Shown here one piece after another: positions 28,060 to 35,915 of a stretch of DNA of 64,000 nt (position 1 is the stretch's first letter; each line of letters starts with the position of its first letter). A program made the translations under genes and the position numbers. This DNA comes from Halorussus vallis (GTDB lineage Archaea > Halobacteriota > Halobacteria > Halobacteriales > Haladaptataceae): assembly GCF_024138165.1 (NCBI RefSeq), contig NZ_CP100000.1:1674001-1738000 (forward strand), read 5' to 3'. The notes under the pieces were generated by a model. That model searched no databases, had not been told where the DNA came from, and was given only the letters and a program-made list of their open reading frames with translations.

Positions 28060-28362
28060 ATGTACGACCTCACCGGCTTCCAGCGCGACCTGCTGTACGC
28101 CATCGCGGGCAAAGACGAACCACACGGCCTCGCCATCAAGGAGGAACTCGAAAACTACTACGACAAGGAGATCCATCACGGCCGCCTCTACCCGAATCTC
28201 GACACACTCGTCGAGAAGGGTCTGGTCGAGAAGGGGCAACTCGACCGTCGCACGAACTACTACGGACTCACGAGTCGCGGCGACCGAGAAATCAGCGCCC
28301 GCCTAGAGTGGGAACAACAGTACATAGACGACGAACAGGAGGAGTCCACGAGAGCCGAGTAG
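28060..28362 (+). CDS. PadR-family winged-helix transcriptional regulator
   Basis: The 100-residue protein begins MYDLTGFQRDLLYAIAGKDE and contains the PadR winged helix: PHGLAIKEELENYYDKEIHHGRLYPNLDTLVEKGLVEKG, then the wing RRTNYYGLTSRGDREI. Haloarchaeal PadR proteins of this size bind DNA as dimers and often act on neighbouring genes. An in-frame GTG at 28045 would add five residues, but the ATG at 28060 starts the family's usual MYDLTGFQRDLL. A TATA-like ATATATAAC lies immediately upstream, implying a leaderless or near-leaderless transcript. The convergent flavin monooxygenase gene is 88 bp away. Confidence 0.9.
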   Translation: MYDLTGFQRDLLYAIAGKDEPHGLAIKEELENYYDKEIHHGRLYPNLDTLVEKGLVEKGQLDRRTNYYGLTSRGDREISARLEWEQQYIDDEQEESTRAE

Positions 28363-28450
28363 CTGCTCCGTGGTAGTGTCGTGGAACGATAACTCAGTGG
28401 AACTGCCTCCAGCGTCGAGGCCAACAGACGGCGGTACCACACCGAACCGC

Positions 28451-29599
28451 TCATTCTGCGAGTCCGAGTCGCTCCTCGCCCATCCGCTCGCCGCTCGCGG
28501 CGAGCCGTCGCCCGTAGTCCAGTCGGTCGTCGGCCCACGCCGAAAGCGCTCGGTCGAGTCGGTCGCACCGGTCGAGCGCCGCGTCCAGGGTCACCCCGTC
28601 GCCGGCGGCCTTCGAGGTGCCCGCCGCGGTGTGCGGTCGCGCGACGAACGCCGCGTCTCCGAGCAAGCACGTCCGGTCGAAGACCAGCCGCGGAATCCGA
28701 AGGTCGTAGATGGCCTGCACGAACGGCTCGTCGGTCCCGGCGACGAGACGGGTGAACACCGCCGGAAGCACGTCGTCGGCCCGTTCGAGTTGCGCTCGGA
28801 CGACTCGCTCGCACGCCGCGCCGGGCGGCACCGAGAACGTCCGTCGAACGCCGGAGTCGTCGGTCAATAGCGCCTCGCGGTCGACCGTCGCGCCCGCGGG
28901 GTCGTACCAGACCCAGTTGAGCCGCCGCGAGCCGGAAGCCACCGACCCGTCTTCACCGGGAATCAGGTAGCCCAAAATCAGCAGGTTCGACCCGGAGTAG
29001 AAGACGAAGGTGTCCTCGAAGGCTTCGACGACCTCGTCCGGAAGTTCGGCCTCGGGGACCACCCCGCGCCACGCCACGTAGTCGGCGAACTCGGGCGAGA
29101 CGTCGGGGAGGAGTCGCTCGCGGGTCGCCGACGGACCGCCCTCCGCGACGCCGAGGAGGTCGGCCGCGACCGTCTCCCCGTCGGCGAACCTCGCAGTGGC
29201 CAGGTCGCGCTCACCACCCGTCTGGACTTCGACGACCTCCCGGCCCATACGATAGCGGTCGTCCGGGAACGCCGAACGAAGCTGGCGGTATACGCCGTCC
29301 CACGAAGTGAAGGTCATCGACTCCTCGTACGATCGGGCGACGCTTCCGTCGCGGTCCAGGTACTCCCTGCGCTCGGTCGCGACGGTGAGGTCGTCGGGGT
29401 CGGCGATATCGTACTCCGAGAGGAATTCGAGGACGTTGGGCTGGGCGACGATGCCCGCCCCGCGACTCTTCAGTTCGCCGGCAGACTGCTCGTACACCGT
29501 GACGTCGTGGCCCGAGCGGTCGAGCGCGATGGCCGCGAACAGTCCGGCCATCGACCCGCCCGAGAGCACCACGTCGAGGGAGTCGGTGCCGTCGTACAC
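28451..29599 (-). CDS. FAD-dependent aromatic-ring-type monooxygenase
   Basis: The 382-residue protein starts at a GTG and reads MYDGTDSLDVVLSGGSMAGLFAAIAL, the N-terminal FAD motif with GGSMAGL in place of GxGxxG. Residues near 280-320 contain CLLGDAAFVARPHTAAGTSKAAGDG, the second FAD/ribose motif (GDAAH..P..G.G) with F replacing the usual H. These are class A flavoprotein hydroxylases such as those acting on phenolic or urate-like rings. The central region LAEGGPSATRERLLP is consistent with the DG motif. No start ATG lies upstream in frame. Substrate cannot be stated. Confidence 0.85.
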   Translation of the reverse strand: MYDGTDSLDVVLSGGSMAGLFAAIALDRSGHDVTVYEQSAGELKSRGAGIVAQPNVLEFLSEYDIADPDDLTVATERREYLDRDGSVARSYEESMTFTSWDGVYRQLRSAFPDDRYRMGREVVEVQTGGERDLATARFADGETVAADLLGVAEGGPSATRERLLPDVSPEFADYVAWRGVVPEAELPDEVVEAFEDTFVFYSGSNLLILGYLIPGEDGSVASGSRRLNWVWYDPAGATVDREALLTDDSGVRRTFSVPPGAACERVVRAQLERADDVLPAVFTRLVAGTDEPFVQAIYDLRIPRLVFDRTCLLGDAAFVARPHTAAGTSKAAGDGVTLDAALDRCDRLDRALSAWADDRLDYGRRLAASGERMGEERLGLAE

Positions 29600-29718
29600 G
29601 GTGTAGAGTACGGAACCCGAGACACGAAAGTCGCGCGGCCCTCGCGTGTTCGACGAACTTCGGTGCAGCGAGCGCGGGCGCCACCACGTTTTTCCCGTCG
29701 GAGTGAAACCATGGAGTG

Positions 29719-29838
29719 ATGTCTCAGACCGAACTGGCGCAGTGTCCGATCTGCGGATGGACCGGCCAAGTCTCGGACCTCGAAGAATCCGGAGGCGGAA
29801 CTGCGTGCCCCGCCTGTGGACAATCGATTCCGGTGTAG
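29719..29838 (+). CDS. Small CPxCG zinc-ribbon protein
   Basis: A 39-residue protein MSQTELAQCPICGWTGQVSD... with CPICG at residues 9-13 and CPACG near residues 30-34. The two CPxCG knuckles can bind one zinc ion. Haloarchaea encode many such proteins of under 70 residues; some affect biofilm, motility or stress responses. It starts 120 bp from the divergent flavin monooxygenase. The composition (high GC, acidic) and both knuckles being intact argue that it is real despite its size. Confidence 0.75.
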   Translation: MSQTELAQCPICGWTGQVSDLEESGGGTACPACGQSIPV

Positions 29839-29985
29839 CGTCACGGGGTCACGAACGGAAGACGTTCGACCAATCTGCTCTTTTCGAAGGGCACGCTCGA
29901 TAACCGAGAGGAAGTCTCGGAGTACCGATTCCGTTCTCGCCCTCGCTTTGAGGAGGCCATCGGTCGCTCTCTTCAGAGGACGTAG

Positions 29986-30138
29986 AAGGGCCCGTCGAGC
30001 TACGGCGAGAACGTCACGGACCCCGTGACGGGAACAGTCGCCGACGGCGACGGTGCGCCCATCTCGGGGGAGGTTCACTTCGACCCGTGGCTCGACCGGC
30101 CGGCGAACGCGACGGTGACGGTCGAGTCAGGGTCGTAA
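29986..30138 (+). pseudogene. Fragment of a secreted protein domain
   Basis: A 50-codon frame without a start follows a stop at 29983 and reads SYGENVTDPVTGTVADGDGA...PANATVTVESGS before TAA. VTGTVADGDGAPISGEV is typical of carboxypeptidase-regulatory-like beta-sandwich repeats of cell-surface proteins. It appears to be the broken tail of a larger gene. It could also be chance, since GC-rich frames readily encode acidic peptides. Confidence 0.4.
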
Positions 30139-30201
30139 TCGTCCTCGGATTCCCCTTGGGAACTCCGTTCTACTATTTCAAAACCAGAGCATCGACGCAG
30201 A

Positions 30202-30223
30202 CCCACACCCCGTAACGAGTGAC
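30202..30223 (+). repeat. Origin recognition box ORB1 (upstream, forward)
   Basis: 22-bp element ending in GTAACGAGTGAC and beginning CCCACACC. It matches ORB2 and the reverse complements of ORB3 and ORB4 at most positions. It lies 296 bp before orc1, in an intergenic region. Confidence 0.8.
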
Positions 30224-30258
30224 AACACCGACGACGGCAGGCGAAAATTGGCTGTCGA

Positions 30259-30280
30259 GACACACCCCACAACGAGTGAC
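30259..30280 (+). repeat. Origin recognition box ORB2 (upstream, forward)
   Basis: 22-bp element, GACACACC...CACAACGAGTGAC. It differs from the inverse of ORB4 at only two positions. Same orientation as ORB1, 57 bp further on. Confidence 0.82.
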
Positions 30281-30340
30281 AGTGGGACCTCATCGAGGTT
30301 GGACTGAGAAAGTGGGAACAAAATACTGCACAAGATTCGC

Positions 30341-30480
30341 GCACTCGGTGCAGGTATGTTCGTTACGTTCTCACTCGGTGTCCGGAGTGGGATGCCAAGT
30401 GACTATATACATAAAGCCACTCTATAATACAAAATAGCGTAATATCGGCGGCTCTAAGACACCTCACTCGTTATGCGGTA
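30341..30480. promoter_or_regulatory. Inverted half-ORBs and AT-rich unwinding region before orc1
   Basis: CACTCGGTG occurs at 30342-30350 and 30372-30380, 30 bp apart, and CTCACTCGTTA at 30463-30473. All three are the reverse-strand form of the ORB core (CACCGAGTG or TAACGAGTGAG). Between them, 30400-30447 is strikingly AT-rich (TATATACATAAA, TATAATACAAAATA), as expected of a duplex-unwinding element. The orc1 start follows at 30519. Role inferred from position and from haloarchaeal origin structure. Confidence 0.65.
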
Positions 30481-30518
30481 TCGCTGCCTTTATTACCTGA
30501 GTGTAATAGCTTTCACCT

Positions 30519-31721
30519 ATGACGGGTGCGTCGGAATCGGACTTCAGCGATATATTCGAGACAGGAGATGTTTTTGCTAATCGGGAGTTGCTCCGTGTCG
30601 GTCATGTTCCGGAGTTAACCCGAGTTGTCGGCCGAGACGAAGAAGTACAAGAGGTCGGAAGTTCGCTGGGACCAGCGATACAAGGCGGTCCACCGGAGAC
30701 GATAATCGTCTACGGGAAAACGGGGACAGGCAAGTCACTCGTTACGCGGTGTACCACTCGAGAGGCCCATCGGAGAGCAACCGAAAACGGGTACACCCTC
30801 CAATACTCATACGTTGATTGCTCGGACTACCAGACGGAAGCGAAAGCCAGCCGGGAGATGGCGAAGGAACTCGGCAAGAACCTTACTGCCGAGGTAGATA
30901 TCCCACGCGTCGGCATCAGCGCCTCAGACTACCGAGACATCGCCTGGGAACTACTTGATGAACACGATGTTGATTCGTACATCGTCATTCTCGATGAAAT
31001 AGATAAACTTGAAAACGACGAGATAATACGGAGTCTTTCAAGGGCACGTGAAAGCGGAAAAGCCGACGTGCACGTCGGAGTTATCTGTATCAGTAACAAA
31101 ATCGAGTATCGAGAACGGCTCAACGAACGAGTCGATTCGAGTTTACAGGACAACGAGCTGTTCTTCCATCCGTATGACGCGAACCAGCTTCGGGACATCC
31201 TCGAGAACCGTCGAGACGCGTTCAGCGAGGGTGTCCTTGCGGGTGACGTGATTCCGAAGGCGGCAGCACTCGCTGCACAGGAGCACGGAGACGCTCGAAA
31301 GGCCATCGATATCCTGTACGAATCTGGACGGCTCGCAGAGAAGGTTGGCGATGAAACAGTCACCGTCGCCCACGTCGACGAGGCTCAGACCGAAGCGGAG
31401 GTCAACCGTTTTCAGGAGTTAATCAGTGGAACGACGCCGCACGTGAAACACACGCTTCGAGCACTTGCACTCCTCACCGAGAACAACGATCGAAACGCAT
31501 TTCGAACACACGAAATTTACACCTGTTACGAGCGACTTGTCGAACAAGAAGGAAGTACTCCGCTTTCGGAGGACCGTGTGTACCGCCTTCTCAAAGAACA
31601 ATCCTTCTTGGGAATCACAGAGAGTAATCACACTGGCGGTGGACCCGGGGAAGGAAGCTACCTCGAACACCGACTGATGGGTGACTCTCAGGTCGTAGTC
31701 AAAGCTGTGGAGCAGAGTTAG
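30519..31721 (+). CDS. orc1: Orc1/Cdc6 family replication initiator
   Basis: The 400-residue AAA+ protein has Walker A GKTGTGKS at residues 66-73, Walker B SYIVILDEIDKLEND near residues 145-158, sensor-1 VGVICISNK, and the box VII/sensor-2 region DARKAIDILYESGRLAE near residue 255. A C-terminal winged helix (TCYERLVEQEGSTPLSEDRVYRLLKEQ) would bind origin DNA. The N-terminus (IFETGDVFANRELLRVGHVPE) is standard for haloarchaeal Orc1. ORB repeats flank it on both sides, in inverted orientation, so the gene sits inside its own origin. Haloarchaea carry several orc paralogues, each tied to its origin; this looks like an accessory-origin paralogue, inferred from its ORB type. Confidence 0.95.
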   Translation: MTGASESDFSDIFETGDVFANRELLRVGHVPELTRVVGRDEEVQEVGSSLGPAIQGGPPETIIVYGKTGTGKSLVTRCTTREAHRRATENGYTLQYSYVDCSDYQTEAKASREMAKELGKNLTAEVDIPRVGISASDYRDIAWELLDEHDVDSYIVILDEIDKLENDEIIRSLSRARESGKADVHVGVICISNKIEYRERLNERVDSSLQDNELFFHPYDANQLRDILENRRDAFSEGVLAGDVIPKAAALAAQEHGDARKAIDILYESGRLAEKVGDETVTVAHVDEAQTEAEVNRFQELISGTTPHVKHTLRALALLTENNDRNAFRTHEIYTCYERLVEQEGSTPLSEDRVYRLLKEQSFLGITESNHTGGGPGEGSYLEHRLMGDSQVVVKAVEQS

Positions 31722-31792
31722 GTGAACTTGGTTTTTCGCATTGCCGTTTCAGAGCATTTATCGCTGATTCTAGTAAGTCACCCGCAGATTTG

Positions 31793-31814
31793 GTCACTCG
31801 GTACGAGGTGTGTC
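31793..31814 (-). repeat. Origin recognition box ORB3 (downstream, inverted)
   Basis: Reads GACACACC...GTACCGAGTGAC on the minus strand. It lies 71 bp after the orc1 stop. Confidence 0.82.
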
Positions 31815-31845
31815 CATTCCTAAGATTCAATCTGGAATTGTAGCT

Positions 31846-31867
31846 GTCACTCGGTGTGAGGTGTGTC
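31846..31867 (-). repeat. Origin recognition box ORB4 (downstream, inverted)
   Basis: Reads GACACACCTCACACCGAGTG followed by AC on the minus strand. It lies 53 bp after ORB3, a spacing close to that of ORB1-ORB2 (57 bp). Together they give an inverted pair of ORB doublets around orc1. Confidence 0.82.
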
Positions 31868-31978
31868 CGTTCTACGCAGGAAGGTGCCAGTCAACCACGG
31901 AGAGAGTGTAATACCTCATTCGGCATCCCAATGGAAGAATGATGATACGCAAACACGGCAGGTACTGACGTCAACCGA

Positions 31979-34054
31979 CTACTCCGGTCGTTCGTCGAGC
32001 GGTTTCCGCATCTCCGGTTCGTCGAGATGGCAGGCGATGCAGTGCGACTCGGACTCGCCTTCGACGTCTGCTAACGACGGGTCCTCGGACTCGCAAATCT
32101 CACCGATTTTCTGGGGACAGCGCGTGTGGAACGAACACCCGCTCGGCGGATCGCGCGCGCTCGGAACGTCTCCCTCCAGTTTGATTCGATTCGTCTCCTC
32201 CTCGGGCGCGAGCGACGGAATGCTCGACAGAAGCGCCCGGGTGTAGGGGTGGTACGGCGGCCCGAAGATATCCGCGACCGGGCCCGATTCGATAATCTCG
32301 CCGAGGTACATGACCGCCACGCGGTCGCAGATGGCCTCGATGACGCTCAGATCGTGGCTAATGAGGAGGTACGACGTGTCGTACTCCTCGCGGAGTTCGT
32401 CGAGGAGATTAAGGATGCTCGCCTGGACGCTCACGTCGAGCGAGGAAACCGGTTCGTCGAGGATGACCAACGCCGGGTTCGCGGCGAACGCCCGGGCGAT
32501 GGCGACCCGCTGTTGCTGGCCGCCCGATAGCTCGTGCGGGCGCTTCTCGACGATGTCCCGTCCGAGGTTCACCTGCTCGAGGAGCGACTCGATTCGCTCG
32601 GTTCGTCCCACTTCGTCTTCGTCGGTGAACAACTTCAGCGGTCGCTCGAGTATCTGCCGAACGGTCTTGTTCGGATTCAGGCTCGCCTCGGGATCCTGGA
32701 AGATGATTTGGCACTCTGCCCGGAAGTCGTCGACGCCCGATTTCGCGAGTTCGGAGATATCCTCGCCGCGGTACTCGATGGTGCCGTCGGTCAGCTCGTG
32801 AAGTCGGAGGAGCGTTCGACCGAGGGTGCTCTTTCCGCACCCACTCTCGCCGACTAGGCCGACGGTTTCCGACTTGCGGACTTCAATCTCGACGTCGTCG
32901 ACCGCTTTCACCGGATCGTGGTCGCCGAGCAGGTTCTGGACGAACGACCCCTCGTCGTAGTACTTCTGTACTTCGTCGGCTTCGAGAATCGGCTCGCCGG
33001 GGTCGTATGTCCGACCGTCGCCTGTCTCGACTTCGATGGGATTGTCGACGACGGTTCTCCAGCGGTGGCACCGCGACTCGTGGCCGGACTCGACCGTCTC
33101 CATCTCGATATCCCCCGCGTGACAGTCCTCGGTCGCGAACTCACAGCGGTTGGCGAAGATACAGCCCCGAGGCAGTTCGAATAGGTCGGGAATCCGCCCG
33201 GGAATCGGCCGTAGGTCCTTGTTCGTCCCGAGTTCCGGCGTGGTCGCCAATAGCGCCTGCGTGTAGGGATTCGACGGAGACATGAACACGTCCTCGACGC
33301 TGCCCTTCTCCATCATCTCGCCGGCGTACAGGATGTTGACGCGGTCGGCGATCTCGGAGATGACGCCGAGGTTGTGAGTGATGAGGAGGATGCCCGAGTC
33401 GTACTCGGTCTTCAGCTCCTCTATCAGGTCGAGGATCTTCGCCTGGGTCGTCACGTCGAGGCCGGTCGTCGGTTCGTCGAGGATGAGCAGGTCCGGGTTG
33501 CACGCCAGCCCGATGGCGATGAGCGCTCGCTGCTGCTGGCCGCCCGAGAGTTCGTGGGGATACCGCGTCGCCGCGTCCTCGGGGTCGGGGATGTTGACCT
33601 GGTCGAGAACCTCGTGGACGCGGTCGGTCGCCGACGTCTCCGCCGCGACGCTTTGGTGGAGTTCGATGGTTTCCTCGATCTGTTCGCCGATGGTCAAACT
33701 GGGGTTCAGCGCCGTCGAGGGGTTCTGGGCGACGTGGGCGATTTTGTTCCCGCGAAGTGACCGGAGCTCGCCCTTCGACGCTGCCAGTAGGTCGGTGCCC
33801 TCGAAGTCGATCGAACCGCCGGAAACCCGGCCGTTGCTGTCGAGGTACCGGACGATGGCGAGCGCGAGCGTGCTCTTTCCACTACCGCTCTCGCCCGCGA
33901 TGCCGAGGGTTTCGCCCTTCTCAAGCGTCAGCGATACGTCTCGGAGCGCCTTGATGCTGGTGTCGCCGACGTCGAATTCCACGTTCAGCGAGTCGACGTC
34001 CAGCAGCAGTTCGCCAGACTGTTCGGATTCGGTGTGTGTTCGTTGGGTGCTCAT
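31979..34054 (-). CDS. Opp/Dpp-type ABC importer, fused double ATPase (DppD-DppF)
   Basis: The 691-residue protein joins two ATPase domains. The first (residues about 15-340) has Walker A GESGSGKST, signature LSGGQQQRALIA and Walker B LLILDEPTTGLD, then a cysteine-containing OppD-type tail (CIFANRCEFATEDCHAGD). The second (residues about 350-680) has GESGCGKST, LSGGQQQRVAIA and VILDEPVSSLD, with its own tail CSFHTRCPQKIGEIC. The two cysteine clusters may bind iron-sulfur or zinc. It energises import of peptides, or in haloarchaea possibly sugars or glycosides. It overlaps the upstream permease by 4 bp and is the last gene of the operon starting at 37577. Confidence 0.93.
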   Translation of the reverse strand: MSTQRTHTESEQSGELLLDVDSLNVEFDVGDTSIKALRDVSLTLEKGETLGIAGESGSGKSTLALAIVRYLDSNGRVSGGSIDFEGTDLLAASKGELRSLRGNKIAHVAQNPSTALNPSLTIGEQIEETIELHQSVAAETSATDRVHEVLDQVNIPDPEDAATRYPHELSGGQQQRALIAIGLACNPDLLILDEPTTGLDVTTQAKILDLIEELKTEYDSGILLITHNLGVISEIADRVNILYAGEMMEKGSVEDVFMSPSNPYTQALLATTPELGTNKDLRPIPGRIPDLFELPRGCIFANRCEFATEDCHAGDIEMETVESGHESRCHRWRTVVDNPIEVETGDGRTYDPGEPILEADEVQKYYDEGSFVQNLLGDHDPVKAVDDVEIEVRKSETVGLVGESGCGKSTLGRTLLRLHELTDGTIEYRGEDISELAKSGVDDFRAECQIIFQDPEASLNPNKTVRQILERPLKLFTDEDEVGRTERIESLLEQVNLGRDIVEKRPHELSGGQQQRVAIARAFAANPALVILDEPVSSLDVSVQASILNLLDELREEYDTSYLLISHDLSVIEAICDRVAVMYLGEIIESGPVADIFGPPYHPYTRALLSSIPSLAPEEETNRIKLEGDVPSARDPPSGCSFHTRCPQKIGEICESEDPSLADVEGESESHCIACHLDEPEMRKPLDERPE

Positions 34055-34932
34055 CGTGATTTGTTAGCCGTCTTCGGGTCGAGGACGTCTCTGAGGCCGT
34101 CGCCTAGCAAGTTCGTGGCCATTATCGTCAGCATCAGCGCGAGACTCGGCCAGATTAGGTACCACGGCGTCTCGTAGATGTGCTGGCGAGCCGTCGCGAT
34201 CATGAAGCCCCAGTCGGGGTACGGCGGGCCCGAACCGAGGCCGAGGAACGACAGCGACGTCGCAATCATGATGGCGTAACCGACGCGGATGGAGCCCTCG
34301 ACGACGATGGGCGCCGTGACGTTCGGCAGTATCTCCCGAAAGAGAATGTGAACGTCTGACTCGTTGCGCGCCTGCGCGGCGAGGACGTAGGGTTCCTCGC
34401 TCTCGACGAGAGTCGCGGATCTCGTGACGCGCGCAATACGTGGCGTGAACACGAGGCCGATGGCGATGATGACGTTCAGTACGTTCGAGGGGAGCGCGAC
34501 GAGGATGAGCAGGCCGAGCAACAGCGTTGGCACGCTCATCACGATGTCCATCACGCGCATCAGCACCTCGTCGACGCGACCCTTCGAGTAGCCGGCCACG
34601 AGACCGATGGGCACGCCCAGCGACAGCGAGAGCGCCGTCGCGCCGAAGCCCAACAGGAGGCTCGTTCGCCCGCCGACGATGACCCGCGACAGCAGGTCGC
34701 GTCCGAGATGGTCGGTCCCCAGCAGGTACTGACCACTGGGCCCCTGATACCGGTCGAGGATGTGGTTGGCCAGCGGATCGTAGGGGGTGATCGTCTGGCC
34801 GAGCGCCGAGACGACGATTATCGGGACGAGTATCGACAGTCCGACGACGGCCTTTCGGTTGTGGAGCAGTTCGTACACGAGGTCGGGCACGCGAAGTCGG
34901 TCACGGAACGAAGTCGTATCCTTCGTCGCCAT
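34051..34932 (-). CDS. Opp/Dpp-type ABC permease (DppC-like)
   Basis: The 293-residue permease begins MATKDTTSFRDRLRVPDLVYEL with a cytosolic tail. It contains the DppC N-terminal extracytosolic loop (YDPLANHILDRYQGPSGQYL, GTDHLGRDLLSRVIVGGRTSL), six predicted helices and the EAA-like loop EPYVLAAQARNESDVHILF. It pairs with the DppB-like permease, whose stop overlaps its start by one base. The two form the membrane pore of the importer. Confidence 0.93.
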   Translation of the reverse strand: MATKDTTSFRDRLRVPDLVYELLHNRKAVVGLSILVPIIVVSALGQTITPYDPLANHILDRYQGPSGQYLLGTDHLGRDLLSRVIVGGRTSLLLGFGATALSLSLGVPIGLVAGYSKGRVDEVLMRVMDIVMSVPTLLLGLLILVALPSNVLNVIIAIGLVFTPRIARVTRSATLVESEEPYVLAAQARNESDVHILFREILPNVTAPIVVEGSIRVGYAIMIATSLSFLGLGSGPPYPDWGFMIATARQHIYETPWYLIWPSLALMLTIMATNLLGDGLRDVLDPKTANKSR

Positions 34933-35888
34933 CAGCTATCACCTAAGGTGATTCGGGGATCCAACGCGGAGTACACGATGTCAGCCACGAGGTTCGCGAG
35001 GATGAACGCGGCCGTCGGGATGAGGATGCCTGCCTGGATAAGCGGCAGATCGCGATTCGAGATTGCCTGAACTACGAGGCGGCCAATGCCGGGATACGCG
35101 AATATCTCCTCGATTATTACCACGCTGCCCATCATCCAGCCGAAGTTCAGCGCCAGTACGGTGATGGTCGGCAGCAGGCCGTTGCGGAGCGCGTGCTTGA
35201 ACAGCACCTTCGATTCGCCCATTCCCTTCAGGCGGGCGGTCCGGATGTAATCGGACTCGAGGGTTTCGACCATCGACGAGCGGGTCTGGCGGAGGACGTA
35301 GGCGAAGACGATGACGTTCATCGCCAGCGCCGGTAACAGCAAGTGGTAGAGCCACGGCCAGACCCCCTGATTGAGCGGGACGTGGCCACCACTCGGGAAC
35401 AGGTTCAAGGGCGGCCTTGTCAGCGCGAGCAACAACAGCGTCGCGCTCACGAACGACGGGACGCTCACGCCGACGTACGCGAGGTTCGTGATGGCGCTGT
35501 CGACGATCGTGTCACGCTTGGCGGCGACGAGGACGCCGAGCGGGATCGCCGTGACGATGGACATGGCCATCGCGACGAATGCGAGTTGCATCGTCCGTAT
35601 CAGTCGCGGCCATATCATCTGGAGGACCGGCTGGCCCGAGATGAGGCTCGTCCCGAAGTCCCCCGTGAAGACGCCGACGACGTAGTCGACGTACTGGACC
35701 GTGAGCGGGCGGTCGAGTCCGAGTTGGGCGCGGGTCTGTTCGATGGCCTGGTCGGTCGCCTGCGTCCCAAGGATGACGTTGGCCGCACTCCCCGGGAGGA
35801 CGTGCGTGATGACGAAGACGGCGCTCGCGACGACGAACAGCGAGAGACACGCCACCGCCACCCGTTTCACCAGATACAGTTTGTTCAT
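34932..35888 (-). CDS. Opp/Dpp-type ABC permease (DppB-like)
   Basis: The 318-residue permease starts MNKLYLVKRVAVACLSLFVV, the usual first helix, followed by the ITHVLPGSAANVILG loop typical of DppB. The EAA loop is DYIRTARLKGMGESKVLFKHALRNGLLP. Six helices are predicted. It is 27 bp downstream of the substrate-binding protein gene and one base overlaps the next permease, so the four genes are one operon. Confidence 0.93.
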   Translation of the reverse strand: MNKLYLVKRVAVACLSLFVVASAVFVITHVLPGSAANVILGTQATDQAIEQTRAQLGLDRPLTVQYVDYVVGVFTGDFGTSLISGQPVLQMIWPRLIRTMQLAFVAMAMSIVTAIPLGVLVAAKRDTIVDSAITNLAYVGVSVPSFVSATLLLLALTRPPLNLFPSGGHVPLNQGVWPWLYHLLLPALAMNVIVFAYVLRQTRSSMVETLESDYIRTARLKGMGESKVLFKHALRNGLLPTITVLALNFGWMMGSVVIIEEIFAYPGIGRLVVQAISNRDLPLIQAGILIPTAAFILANLVADIVYSALDPRITLGDS

Positions 35889-35915
35889 TGTTGTCTCTCT
35901 TCGATAGTGGCTGGG

